NCBI GenBank assembly: GCA_003979155.1
Contig: RYWL01000002.1
Coordinates: 1-58,919, forward strand
DNA length: 58,919 nucleotides
Reading direction: 5' to 3'
Source: Muribaculaceae bacterium
GTDB taxonomy: Bacteria; Bacteroidota; Bacteroidia; Bacteroidales; Muribaculaceae
Shown: positions 17,603 through 26,409 of the stretch, in pieces
Layout of the letters: every line of letters begins with the position of its first letter
Position numbering within the stretch: position 1 is the stretch's first letter
Position numbers and translations under genes: made by a program
Notes under the pieces: model-generated
The model's database searches: none
Seen by the model: the letters and a program-made list of their open reading frames with translations, nothing else
Told to the model about the DNA's origin: nothing

Positions 17603-18784
17603 TTAAAAATACCAGGGATGATTGCGTGCTCGCATTATTCCCGATGTCTCTTCATTACCGGCGATACGCACGGCGTGGAGAAAAGGTGTTGTGAGATATG
17701 AAGAAGATTCGGGGTCGACACTGTTGCGTTTTACACGGCCCGAAGAATGCACATAGTTGCCGTCGTGGTCGTAAATCGCCACATGGGTGACTTTGCCGGT
17801 CGATGCGTTTCCGAAGAAAAGAAGGTCGCCGGCACGAAGAGTTTTCCAGTCTTTTGCCGCAATGCGGGTGCCGGTCTTTGCCTGCTGCGATGCATCGCGC
17901 ATGAGAATAATGCCGTTCGAGAGATATGAAACTTTAGCAAGGCCGCTGCAATCAAGCGTTTTGGTCGAAGTTCCGCCCCAGAGATAGGGCGTGCCCTCCA
18001 TGCTGTAGGCCGTGTCGAGAATTTTATCGGCATCGAAATTCTGTGCTGCCCACTCTTCTATCGGTGCGAAGTCTGTGGCATTGGCCCAGCCCGTACGGCC
18101 ATCGGGCAACTCTATGTGCAGACGTCCGTTCTCAATCGAAGGCACACCACCAGGAACAGTGACTATCGACCCGTTGACAAGGTCGGTCACAACATCGCGC
18201 GGACCCGATGCCACCGGTGAGTTGTATGCGCGTATCTGGTACAGCGCAGTCACTACAAAGCGCTTTGCTGCGCGCCACTGGCGCATTTCCTCGTCGCTTT
18301 TGGCGACAACCGAACTCGACGGCACATATGCAATATAGCCATCGGGGGTCTGAACCCGCCAGAATTCACTTTCACTCTCGAGCACACGCAAGGGCATGCC
18401 CATGATTGATTGCGTAGCCATTTCAGCGGCATGCCGTCCGGCAGTACGGTGGCTCGCCACAGGGATGCGTGTCATAGCCCAGCGGTCGGAGGGATAAACT
18501 TCGATTTTATCTACATAATCGACTCCGCTGTCGGCAAGCGCGCCTGCGATAGCATTGCGGACGGCCGCCTCGGAGGTCTTTCCGCCCACGGTGAGATTCC
18601 CGTCGTTGTCGTTATATGCTTTGATTTCGAACACAATCTGACGGCTGTCGGGAGCCACTGTCTCGCGAGCTTTTTCCACGGCACGCTGCGCTAAGCCAAG
18701 CGCTTCGGTCGACGACTGGGCCGGCGAGCCAAAAGCGATGGCGGCCATGGAGAGGACCGAAAATATGAATTTGCTATATTTCAT
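17603..18784 (-). CDS. Exported NlpC/P60 peptidase with SH3-like domains
   Basis: NlpC/P60 enzymes cut the D-gamma-Glu to diamino-acid bond in stem peptides. The 393-residue protein has a signal peptide (about residues 1-22), a helical N-terminal region, two SH3-like segments (about 125-250) and the peptidase domain (about 255-393). The catalytic Cys is in TLDCSGLAKVSYL and the catalytic His in VTHVAIYDHDG. The order matches YkfC-type muropeptide endopeptidases, which release L-Ala-D-Glu for an epimerase such as the next gene. The start ATG overlaps the upstream stop as ATGA at 18781-18784. Confidence 0.92.
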   Translation of the reverse strand: MKYSKFIFSVLSMAAIAFGSPAQSSTEALGLAQRAVEKARETVAPDSRQIVFEIKAYNDNDGNLTVGGKTSEAAVRNAIAGALADSGVDYVDKIEVYPSDRWAMTRIPVASHRTAGRHAAEMATQSIMGMPLRVLESESEFWRVQTPDGYIAYVPSSSVVAKSDEEMRQWRAAKRFVVTALYQIRAYNSPVASGPRDVVTDLVNGSIVTVPGGVPSIENGRLHIELPDGRTGWANATDFAPIEEWAAQNFDADKILDTAYSMEGTPYLWGGTSTKTLDCSGLAKVSYLSNGIILMRDASQQAKTGTRIAAKDWKTLRAGDLLFFGNASTGKVTHVAIYDHDGNYVHSSGRVKRNSVDPESSSYLTTPFLHAVRIAGNEETSGIMRARNHPWYF

Positions 18785-20166
18785 TTCTTTACAATAGGTT
18801 TTATATCAATTACTTCAAGGTCGCTGCTCCATGCCGGATAATACAGGTTGCCCTTTGAGGTCTCTACTTCGCCGAGCTGGAAATCGACTGTTTCGCTACG
18901 TACATATTTTTTCTCGGGATAGAGTTTGCCGCCGACACCTTTGTTCGATGCCATGCGATACGAGTCCATGCCATGCGAGTAGAAGCCTGTCACCTCGGGG
19001 TCGTCGGATGAGGTGTAACGACCAAACGATACATCAACAGGCACCCAGCCAACACCCTCGAAGTACACTTCGGCCCAGTCGTGAAGATTGACCTCGCCGG
19101 GATGCAGCATCCAGCCGCTCTCCCAACGCGCCGGGACACCGAGGCTGCGCATAAGCGAAATGTAGAGGAGCGACACCTGGCCACAATCACCATGGCCTTC
19201 GTCTACTACATACTGTGGAATACAACTGAGCGTGCTGTACTCACGCGCGCCGGCCCACGGATAGCGGTTTATGATATAATCATACACAAGCTCGCTCTGT
19301 GCGAAAGGCTCTGTCTCATCGCCCACAATCTCATGAGCCAATTTGGCCATGTCGACAATATGCGGACCGTCGGGCAGACGAGTATAGCGGACGTACGTCT
19401 CGCTTGTTTTATCATAAGGCTTCAGACCGGACTTGATATCGGCTGCTGAAACATATTGACCGGCCGTGACATATCGGCCGACATACTCAAAGTGCGCCGT
19501 ATCGCCTTCTGCCGGTGCCGGTGCCGTGAAGAACACGGTATTGTGCACCGATTTGTCGCCCGAGAGAACTATATTATCGTGCGACTTGTCTAATATGCGC
19601 AAATCCGACTGGCGGCCGCACAGGCTGTTTTCAAGTGGAAGCGGCATCCACACATGCAGTGTATCGCCTTTTATGCCCTCGCTGTAAGGCACATCAACGG
19701 TAAATCGGTAAGTGACCTCATGTGCGAGACCTTCGGGATTTGTACCTCGGTAATAAGAGAGAACCGAATCTACATAACTGAGCCGCTGAGGCGATGCGGA
19801 CGCTCCGCGATGCACAAACCCTCCGTTATACGCTGGGTTCAGCAACTCGACGTTGCGCGCCGCCTTGCGGTGAAAGCGCTGTTCACCGTCAACAACAGTG
19901 GCTTCTATATAATGCCGCGCCACAAAGGTATCGATGTCGGCATCGGTTACTTCCGGATGCTTTTGTTGTATAGCCTCAAGCACCTCTGCCCGGCTGAGAG
20001 GAAAATCTGCCGCAATACGGGCATTGATTGCCTCAAGAGAATCGGATTCTATCCAGCGTGTGGCTTCCGCTCTGCGGGCGTTGAGCTCATCAGAGCCCTG
20101 CATCACTTTATATGCACCAAAAGCGCCTGCACATAACGCTATGGCGAGTATTATTACTTTTTTCAT
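18781..20166 (-). CDS. Exported transglutaminase-like domain protein
   Basis: This 461-residue protein has an N-terminal signal or anchor (MKKVIILAIALCAGAFGAY). Residues about 165-250 look like a beta-rich domain. The transglutaminase/papain-like core covers about 285-400, with the triad residues in GHGDCGQVSLLYIS (Cys), NLHDWAEVY (His) and VPVDVSFGRY (Asp). Such proteins in bacteria are usually peptidases rather than cross-linkers. It is the first gene of the stem-peptide operon and has a good promoter 36 bases upstream. It may remove an amino acid or open a peptide bond before the NlpC/P60 step. The specific reaction is inferred. Confidence 0.87.
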   Translation of the reverse strand: MKKVIILAIALCAGAFGAYKVMQGSDELNARRAEATRWIESDSLEAINARIAADFPLSRAEVLEAIQQKHPEVTDADIDTFVARHYIEATVVDGEQRFHRKAARNVELLNPAYNGGFVHRGASASPQRLSYVDSVLSYYRGTNPEGLAHEVTYRFTVDVPYSEGIKGDTLHVWMPLPLENSLCGRQSDLRILDKSHDNIVLSGDKSVHNTVFFTAPAPAEGDTAHFEYVGRYVTAGQYVSAADIKSGLKPYDKTSETYVRYTRLPDGPHIVDMAKLAHEIVGDETEPFAQSELVYDYIINRYPWAGAREYSTLSCIPQYVVDEGHGDCGQVSLLYISLMRSLGVPARWESGWMLHPGEVNLHDWAEVYFEGVGWVPVDVSFGRYTSSDDPEVTGFYSHGMDSYRMASNKGVGGKLYPEKKYVRSETVDFQLGEVETSKGNLYYPAWSSDLEVIDIKPIVKK

Positions 20167-20201
20167 CTGCTTATGTTTTTCACGTCTTAGGCATTAGCTC
20201 T

Positions 20202-20233
20202 CAAAATTACATCAAATTGTAGACTGAGACAAA
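20202..20233 (-). promoter_or_regulatory. Promoter of the stem-peptide salvage operon
   Basis: On the minus strand TTTG (20233-20230) is followed after 20 bases by TAATTTTG (20209-20202), an exact Bacteroidota -33/-7 pair. The predicted leader to the ATG at 20166 is about 30 bases. Confidence 0.8.
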
Positions 20234-20264
20234 TTTTTTTGAAAGAATTTAGACCCGGACGATG

Positions 20265-23138
20265 TCATGCGCCTGCCGGCACAATACCCTCGTCGCGCAG
20301 AAAACGTGCCGTAGGAGAGTCTGTGGCGGCAACCTGCTCCGGAGTGCCTTGTGCCATGATAAGGCCACCGCCGGCACCGCCGGCGGGACCCATGTCGACA
20401 AGATAATCGGCCATTCGCACCATGTCGAGATTATGCTCTATGACAAGTACGGTATTGCCCCGCTCTACAAGTTTGTTCAGTATGCCGAGCAGCGTGCGTA
20501 TATCATCGAAATGCAGACCCGTAGTGGGTTCGTCAAGAATAAAAAGTGTCTTGCCCGTATCGCGCTTGGCAAGTTCTGTCGCCAGTTTCACTCGCTGGTT
20601 TTCACCTCCTGAAAGTGTCGACGAAGGCTGTCCGAGCTTTATATAGCCGAGTCCGATGTCCTGCAGAACTTTAATTTTTTTGTAAATCGACGGTATGCCT
20701 TTGAAAAACTCCACTGCCTGGTTTATGGTCATGTCGAGCACATCGGCGATTGACTTTCCCTTAAAGCGCACTTCGAGAGTCTCGCGGTTGTAGCGCTTTC
20801 CATGGCATTCTTCACAGGGTATGAGCACATCGGGTAGAAAATTCATCTCTATTGTCTTGTAGCCGTTTCCCTTACAAACCTCACAGCGGCCTCCCGTGAT
20901 ATTGAACGAAAATCGTCCGGGCTTATAGCCGCGTATTTTGGCTTCGGGCAAGTTCACAAAGAGGTTGCGGATGTCAGTGAAAACGCCGGTGTAAGTGGCC
21001 GGATTCGAACGCGGCGAACGGCCCAACGGCGACTGGTCGACAGTGACTACTTTGTCGATATTTTCTACGCCTTCAATCGACTCATAAGCAAGAGGTTCCT
21101 GCAGCGAACGGTAAAAATGCCGGCTCAGAACAGGCTGCAGAGTACCGTTGACAAGCGACGATTTGCCCGATCCCGACACACCGGCCACTACGGTAAATGT
21201 GCCGAGAGGCAGGGAGAAGTCTACATTTTTGAGGTTGTGGCCTGTGGCGCCGTATATCGCAATGTTTTTTCCATTGCCTTTGCGGCGCTCGGCAGGCGTG
21301 ACAATCTGCTCTGCACCATTGAGATAACGCGCAGTGACAGTATCTGTCTTCAGCATATCGGACGGCGTGCCCTGAAAAACTACATTTCCGCCCTTGCGGC
21401 CTGCTCCCGGACCTATATCGACGATGTAATCGGCATCGAGCATTATATCTTTGTCGTGCTCCACCACTACTACAGTGTTGGAAGCGTCGCGCAGGCGTTT
21501 GAGCGACGAGATAAGTCTGTGGTTGTCGCGCTGATGCAGACCGATTGAAGGTTCGTCGAGTATATACAGCACATTCACAAGCTCTGAGCCAAGCTGCGTG
21601 GCAAGGCGTATGCGCTGGCTTTCGCCACCGGAGAGGGTTGCCGATGCGCGGCCGAGTTGCAGATAATCGAGTCCGACATCAATAAGGAAATGGAGACGTC
21701 CGCTAATCTCTTTGATGATTTCAGCGGCGATTTTGCTGTCGCGGCTACTGAGCCGGCCACTGAGTGTATCGACCCATTGCGATAGTGCCGATATATCATA
21801 GCGGCACAATTCGGCGATATTTTTGCCGTCGACAAAAAAATGCAGAGCTTCTTTGTTGAGACGGTCGCCATTACACTCCGGGCAGGTGCAACGTGTGAAA
21901 AACTGGCCGCTCCATTTGCGCGACTGGTAGCCGGCATCTTCGTCGGTCATATTCTCGATGAACTTCACCACGCCGTCGAACTGGCGGAAGAAATCAGATG
22001 CCGACACTGTGCTGTCGTTCAGACGGGGAACCGAAGCGGTGCCGTTGAATATTTCGTCGACCACATCATCACTGAGGTCCTTGAACGGCGTTTTAAGTGT
22101 GTAACCGTTTGCTTCGAGAATCGCTCTGAGCTGCATGAAAAGCACGGTGTCGCGATATTTTCCCAAAGGCACAAGAGCTCCCTGATAAATCGAAATATTC
22201 TCATCTGGAACAATCTTGCTACGGTCGATTATATTCACATAGCCGAGGCCTTTACACCTCGGACACATACCCTGCGGCGAGTTGAACGAGAAATTGTGAG
22301 GCGCCGGGTCGTGATACGATATACCCGTAGCCGGGTCCATCAGTTCCTGGCTGTAATATGCAGCCTCGTCGGCATCTACGTCGTAAACCATCATCTCCTT
22401 TTCTCCCTGCTCAAGAGCCTTGACTACAGAAGCGAGCAAACGCTCATTATCGCCGCCGTTTACTTTCACGCGGTCAATTACAAGCTCTATGCTGTGGTTT
22501 TTATAGCGGTCGAGACGCATGCCACGCGATATTTCGGTGAGCTCCCCGTCGACACGAACGTTGAGATAGCCTTTCTTGAGCAGCTGCTCGAAGAGCTCCT
22601 TATAATGGCCCTTGCGGTTTTTGACAAGCGGAGCCAACAGATAGATTTTATGGCCGTCGTAACGCTCGTTTATCAAATCGACAATCTTCTCGTCGGTATA
22701 CTTCACCATATCCATGCCGGAGATATAGCTTCGTGCATGGCCTATGCGGGCATAGAGCAGACGAAGAAAGTCGTAAATCTCCGTCGTCGTTCCGATGGTG
22801 CTTCGCGGATTGCGGTTTACCGTCTTCTGCTCAATAGCAATCACCGGACACAGACCGGTGATGCTGTCGACATCGGGACGCTCGAGATTTCCGAGCATGT
22901 TTCGGGCATACGCCGAGAACGTCTCTATATAACGCCGCTGGCCTTCGGCAAAAATTGTGTCGAAGGCAAGCGATGATTTACCGGAACCGGATAAGCCGGT
23001 AACAACGGTGAGTTTATTGTGGGGTATGTCAACATCGATATTCTTAAGATTGTTGACTCGTGCCCCTATAACGGCTATTTTACCGAAAGTGCCGTCATCG
23101 GCTATATTCGGGTTGTCAGATTTCAGTCTGTTGTCCAT
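20265..23138 (-). CDS. uvrA: Excinuclease ABC subunit A (UvrA)
   Basis: UvrA is the damage-recognition ATPase of nucleotide excision repair. The 957-residue protein has both ATP-binding modules: Walker A GLSGSGKSSLAFDT near the N-terminus and GVSGSGKSSLVNGT around residue 645, each with an ABC signature (TLSGGESQRIRLA and TLSGGENQRVKLA). Zinc-binding cysteines are seen in CPRCKGLG, CTCPECNG, CEVCKGNG and PCEECHGKRYN. Length and order are normal. The gene starts 16 bases inside the end of the lytic transglycosylase gene, so it appears to be expressed through the upstream envelope genes. No LexA-like site was recognised. Confidence 0.97.
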   Translation of the reverse strand: MDNRLKSDNPNIADDGTFGKIAVIGARVNNLKNIDVDIPHNKLTVVTGLSGSGKSSLAFDTIFAEGQRRYIETFSAYARNMLGNLERPDVDSITGLCPVIAIEQKTVNRNPRSTIGTTTEIYDFLRLLYARIGHARSYISGMDMVKYTDEKIVDLINERYDGHKIYLLAPLVKNRKGHYKELFEQLLKKGYLNVRVDGELTEISRGMRLDRYKNHSIELVIDRVKVNGGDNERLLASVVKALEQGEKEMMVYDVDADEAAYYSQELMDPATGISYHDPAPHNFSFNSPQGMCPRCKGLGYVNIIDRSKIVPDENISIYQGALVPLGKYRDTVLFMQLRAILEANGYTLKTPFKDLSDDVVDEIFNGTASVPRLNDSTVSASDFFRQFDGVVKFIENMTDEDAGYQSRKWSGQFFTRCTCPECNGDRLNKEALHFFVDGKNIAELCRYDISALSQWVDTLSGRLSSRDSKIAAEIIKEISGRLHFLIDVGLDYLQLGRASATLSGGESQRIRLATQLGSELVNVLYILDEPSIGLHQRDNHRLISSLKRLRDASNTVVVVEHDKDIMLDADYIVDIGPGAGRKGGNVVFQGTPSDMLKTDTVTARYLNGAEQIVTPAERRKGNGKNIAIYGATGHNLKNVDFSLPLGTFTVVAGVSGSGKSSLVNGTLQPVLSRHFYRSLQEPLAYESIEGVENIDKVVTVDQSPLGRSPRSNPATYTGVFTDIRNLFVNLPEAKIRGYKPGRFSFNITGGRCEVCKGNGYKTIEMNFLPDVLIPCEECHGKRYNRETLEVRFKGKSIADVLDMTINQAVEFFKGIPSIYKKIKVLQDIGLGYIKLGQPSSTLSGGENQRVKLATELAKRDTGKTLFILDEPTTGLHFDDIRTLLGILNKLVERGNTVLVIEHNLDMVRMADYLVDMGPAGGAGGGLIMAQGTPEQVAATDSPTARFLRDEGIVPAGA

Positions 23139-24070
23139 TTAGGATTGAAAGTCTTGAAGCCGGCTTTTGAGCGCGACAGCGACGAAGACTCGGCTATGCG
23201 CACTTTGTATGTTTTGCCGGTTTTGTTGGTGAGTTTCAAAGAGCGAATCCACGGATTGTCTTCGCGGAGTTGTGCGTAGCTTATGCCGTGAGCGGCAGCC
23301 CATTCGGGCCACGAAGCCACAGGACCGCTAACTTCAACGGTTTTATATTTTCGAGGCTGATAAAGCTGGTCGGAGCGGAGACGGAAACCGTATGCTCTTG
23401 GATTCTCAAAGATTGTCTTCATGGCCATTACGCGATATGGGTAGCGAGTGGTCTCTTCGGCCAGATAAAGGTCGAGCGATGTGTCGGCGCCCTGCTTGTC
23501 GAGAGCACCCGATATGCGGGCCATGCCACCGTTGTACGATGCCATTGCCGAAGGCCAGTCGCCATAGCGTGCATAGGCTTTTTTAAGATAACGAGCGGCA
23601 GCGGCCGTGGCTTTCTCTATGTTGTAGCGCTCATCGACTTCGTCGTTGACTTCCAGACCGTATTCTTTGGCCGCCGAAGGGATAAACTGCCAGAAACCGG
23701 CTGCTTTCGCCGGCGAATAAGCCCTCGGGTTGAGCGATGACTCTATACAGGCGAGGTAGAGAAGGTCTTGCGGCATGTCGTATTTTTTAAGAAGCTCCGA
23801 CAGCTCGGGGAAGTAGCGGTTGGCACGCTTGATAATCAGCATGGTGGTGCCGTGTGTATAGGCCATCGCTGTAAGCTCGCGGTCAAACGCTTCGTACATA
23901 TCCGCACGGTCGAGGTCTATTTTTTCGCCGCAGAGGGTCACCGAAGCAGGAATTTCGGGCGAAAAAACCGGCGCGAAGATATTGGATGATTTCTGTACGT
24001 TGGTCTGCGCAGTGGCCGGCATCGACATCATGCACGCCACAAGGAGCAAAGGTATGATTGTTTTTTTCAT
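23123..24070 (-). CDS. Lytic transglycosylase (SLT/MltD-like, GH23)
   Basis: The enzyme cleaves the glycan strand of peptidoglycan with formation of 1,6-anhydro-MurNAc. The 315-residue protein has a signal peptide (about residues 1-21) and an SLT domain with the catalytic Glu in LYLACIESSLNPRAYS, AAGFWQFIPSAAKEYGL and the Tyr/Asn motif AMASYNGG. A C-terminal region (about 245-315) has ISYAQLREDNPWIRSLKLTN, suggesting a degenerate LysM-like or binding segment. It follows the CHU_C-domain protein by 12 bases and overlaps uvrA by 16 bases. Confidence 0.93.
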   Translation of the reverse strand: MKKTIIPLLLVACMMSMPATAQTNVQKSSNIFAPVFSPEIPASVTLCGEKIDLDRADMYEAFDRELTAMAYTHGTTMLIIKRANRYFPELSELLKKYDMPQDLLYLACIESSLNPRAYSPAKAAGFWQFIPSAAKEYGLEVNDEVDERYNIEKATAAAARYLKKAYARYGDWPSAMASYNGGMARISGALDKQGADTSLDLYLAEETTRYPYRVMAMKTIFENPRAYGFRLRSDQLYQPRKYKTVEVSGPVASWPEWAAAHGISYAQLREDNPWIRSLKLTNKTGKTYKVRIAESSSLSRSKAGFKTFNPKWTTD

Positions 24071-24082
24071 TTTCGTATATGC

Positions 24083-25408
24083 TTATTGGGCCGGAGCGCC
24101 AGACTGGCCGGTTACATCCTGCCTGAAATTGATTATGTTGATATCTCCGGCTTTCTCATAGCGGCGACCGTCGGCGCCCATGGCCTTGATTACATAGAAA
24201 TACACGCCTGCAGGCACATATTTGCCGCCTTGCCTGCCGTCCCAGCCCTGCGAGGGGTCGGTAGACGAGAACAGCTCCTTGCCCCAGCGGTTGTAGATAT
24301 GGCACTCGTAGGATATGAGAGATTTATAGCTAACTTTCCACTCATCGTTTACGCCGGGCGAACCCTGTGGCGAGAAAGCATTGGGTATTTCGAGTTGCGA
24401 CTCTCCAATATTGATTTCGTAGACAGGGGCTGTAAACTCGCATGTTCCGTCGGCGTTGTTGGCTACAAAACGCACATACCAAGAGCCGTTCTCGCGGAAT
24501 GTGTAATCAAACGAAAGCTCGCTGTAGGTGTTCTCGGTTATATCAAACTCAGGGCTGCGCGAAATCTGCCACTCACGGAATATGGCTGCATCTGTAACTA
24601 TAGCCTCAAAAGTAATGTCGCAGGGAGCAGAACCGCCAAGACCGTCGGCACTGTCTTTTATTTCATTGTCATTGTCGCGTGTTTCTTGCGTGGCACGGCT
24701 CTGCGCTTCGACTGCCAAAGCATTATAAGTTCCGCTTTCCACACTCACGCTGCGGTTCCAGGCCCGTTGAAAACGGTCGCCGGAAAGAATAAACTCGGTA
24801 TCGCAAAGGGGGGCATCGGTATAAATAGAACTACCTACCGATGCCAGCGTATTGGTAACACTCTGCTGATTGTACATAAACGTCGCCTCGTCGTAGACCA
24901 GCGTCGAATATACAAGTTCCAGGTCTCGCGACAACACCATACGTCGGCCATTGATTGTGAAATATACTATATCACTGCCTTCACCGACAAATGAAAGTTC
25001 GGCTTGCGAACACGATTGCTCTTCCGCAAAGCCGAGAGACTCGGCACGGAATTCATGGGCAGAATAATCTGTCACCCAAAAACAAGTACGGGTGCCGCTA
25101 TCCTCAATAATATAGCCCATATCGCCGCTCTGAGCCTGAGCCGTTACACGATTGCCATTGCGACTGCAGCTTATTTCTTCGGCGTAGGCACCACCGAGGT
25201 TACTGAAGCGATACCAGCGCACCGTACCTTCGCCCTTGGCATCATAGCCTATAGTTACACCCTGCGTCGAAGGCAGCACATACACCGCTTCAAGACCCGT
25301 CGATGCCTCGGCTGCGACACGGACAGCCGGCTCCGAAACTCCTTCGAAGTCGAGAGCCGATGCGCTTGCCGCTATCATCATCATTGATACAAATGCAATC
25401 GTCCTCAT
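24083..25408 (-). CDS. Surface/secreted protein with C-terminal CHU_C (type B sorting-like) domain
   Basis: This 441-residue protein has a signal peptide (MRTIAFVSMMMIAASASA). The central part looks beta-rich, with a PKD/Ig-like segment around residues 260-335. The last ~85 residues match the gliding-motility-associated C-terminal domain: EIPNAFSPQGSPGVNDEWKV, YECHIYNRWGKELFSS, GWDGRQGGKYVPAGVYFYVI. In Bacteroidota this type B domain can direct export through the type IX secretion system. No T9SS gene is in the window, so the route is unproven. It heads an operon with a lytic transglycosylase and uvrA. Its promoter lies only a few bases before the start codon. Confidence 0.86.
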   Translation of the reverse strand: MRTIAFVSMMMIAASASALDFEGVSEPAVRVAAEASTGLEAVYVLPSTQGVTIGYDAKGEGTVRWYRFSNLGGAYAEEISCSRNGNRVTAQAQSGDMGYIIEDSGTRTCFWVTDYSAHEFRAESLGFAEEQSCSQAELSFVGEGSDIVYFTINGRRMVLSRDLELVYSTLVYDEATFMYNQQSVTNTLASVGSSIYTDAPLCDTEFILSGDRFQRAWNRSVSVESGTYNALAVEAQSRATQETRDNDNEIKDSADGLGGSAPCDITFEAIVTDAAIFREWQISRSPEFDITENTYSELSFDYTFRENGSWYVRFVANNADGTCEFTAPVYEINIGESQLEIPNAFSPQGSPGVNDEWKVSYKSLISYECHIYNRWGKELFSSTDPSQGWDGRQGGKYVPAGVYFYVIKAMGADGRRYEKAGDINIINFRQDVTGQSGAPAQ

Positions 25409-25415
25409 ATGTAAA

Positions 25416-25447
25416 CAAAGTTAGCTACTTTCGGCGACGTATGCAAA
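25416..25447 (-). promoter_or_regulatory. Promoter of the CHU_C-protein/lytic transglycosylase/uvrA operon
   Basis: The minus strand has TTTG (25447-25444), a 20-base spacer and TAACTTTG (25423-25416), an exact consensus pair. The ATG at 25408 comes only 7 bases after the -7 element, so the mRNA leader would be a few bases at most. Confidence 0.8.
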
Positions 25448-25471
25448 TGCATTCAGATTATTTAGAATTAT

Positions 25472-26374
25472 TTACACGCCCTTCAATTCTTTCTTAATCT
25501 CCGCTATACACCACATAGCAGTTCTGAGGAGACGCTTTGCATAGCGAAGACCTTCGCCATGCTCTGAGTATGCAATATAATCAATTCCCATATCAAGCAT
25601 TTCCTGATAATGATGAAGGGCTTCCTCTCTTCGGTCATTGAGCCACAATGCGTCGGCATAGTCAAATACAGCGAGTGCATCTTCCGATGCTTGTCTATAT
25701 GCCTCTTCGGCATATTTCAGCGCACCTTTCTTATCCCCGATTCTCGGGAGGTACTCGGAAAGCTGAAGCTTTATATAATATTCTCCGGGGAACCGTTTTA
25801 ACACACCCTTAAGATAGCCCGCAAGTGTTTTATAATCTCGCGCCGCTATCAGACTATCCATACGTTTGGATATATATTTTCTCTGCTTTGGAGTTGCGTA
25901 TTCTTCTAGCTTAGGAACTTCCCCATTAGGCCGTCGGCTATATATAAGAATTTTATAAAGTTTTAATGCATTTTGCTTATTGACATCGCTCTTTACCCCT
26001 CGTCTTCGCATTTTTAAATGCTCGGAAATGAAAGGAAGTGCATCTTTATCTCTAAAAAGGTGGTATAGACAATCCGCAACGTAATAATTTGCATCAGTCT
26101 TAATTGAGTGTATGCTTCTGCCAAGCATCGAATGGCAAGTTTTGTGGCAACAATTATTCCGAAGAACCGTTTCGAAATTTAAAAGAGCAGACGCATAATC
26201 CTCAAGAGACCACAGGATTCGACCATGAATGAATAATGCAAAGATATTGTCATTTTCCAACCGTATCGCCTCGGTAGCATAATCCAAAGCCTCTTTATCT
26301 TTGAACTTATGCCACAATGCATACGCTTTTGTCACTAACGAACAAAACTTCTCATTATTCTCTACATTCTTCAT
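25472..26374 (-). CDS. TPR-like repeat protein of the accessory unit
   Basis: This 300-residue protein has no signal peptide and consists of helical repeats of TPR type (ALDYATEAIRLENDNIFALF, GALKYAEEAYRQASEDALAVF, EEALHHYQEMLDMGIDYIAYS). I do not recognise a named family. It is the last gene of an AT-richer four-gene unit after a secreted pre-toxin-like protein and two lipoproteins, and it is the only member predicted to stay in the cytoplasm. An immunity-type or adaptor role would fit that arrangement but is speculative. Codon use is more A/T-ending than in the neighbouring operons. Confidence 0.82.
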   Translation of the reverse strand: MKNVENNEKFCSLVTKAYALWHKFKDKEALDYATEAIRLENDNIFALFIHGRILWSLEDYASALLNFETVLRNNCCHKTCHSMLGRSIHSIKTDANYYVADCLYHLFRDKDALPFISEHLKMRRRGVKSDVNKQNALKLYKILIYSRRPNGEVPKLEEYATPKQRKYISKRMDSLIAARDYKTLAGYLKGVLKRFPGEYYIKLQLSEYLPRIGDKKGALKYAEEAYRQASEDALAVFDYADALWLNDRREEALHHYQEMLDMGIDYIAYSEHGEGLRYAKRLLRTAMWCIAEIKKELKGV

Positions 26375-26409
26375 TCTCTTTCATACTCACCGGATAGTTA
26401 TTTTACAGA

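Noticed and set aside
21840..22976. 378-codon plus-strand ORF antisense to uvrA
   Set aside because: The uvrA frame carries all family motifs; this frame has none.
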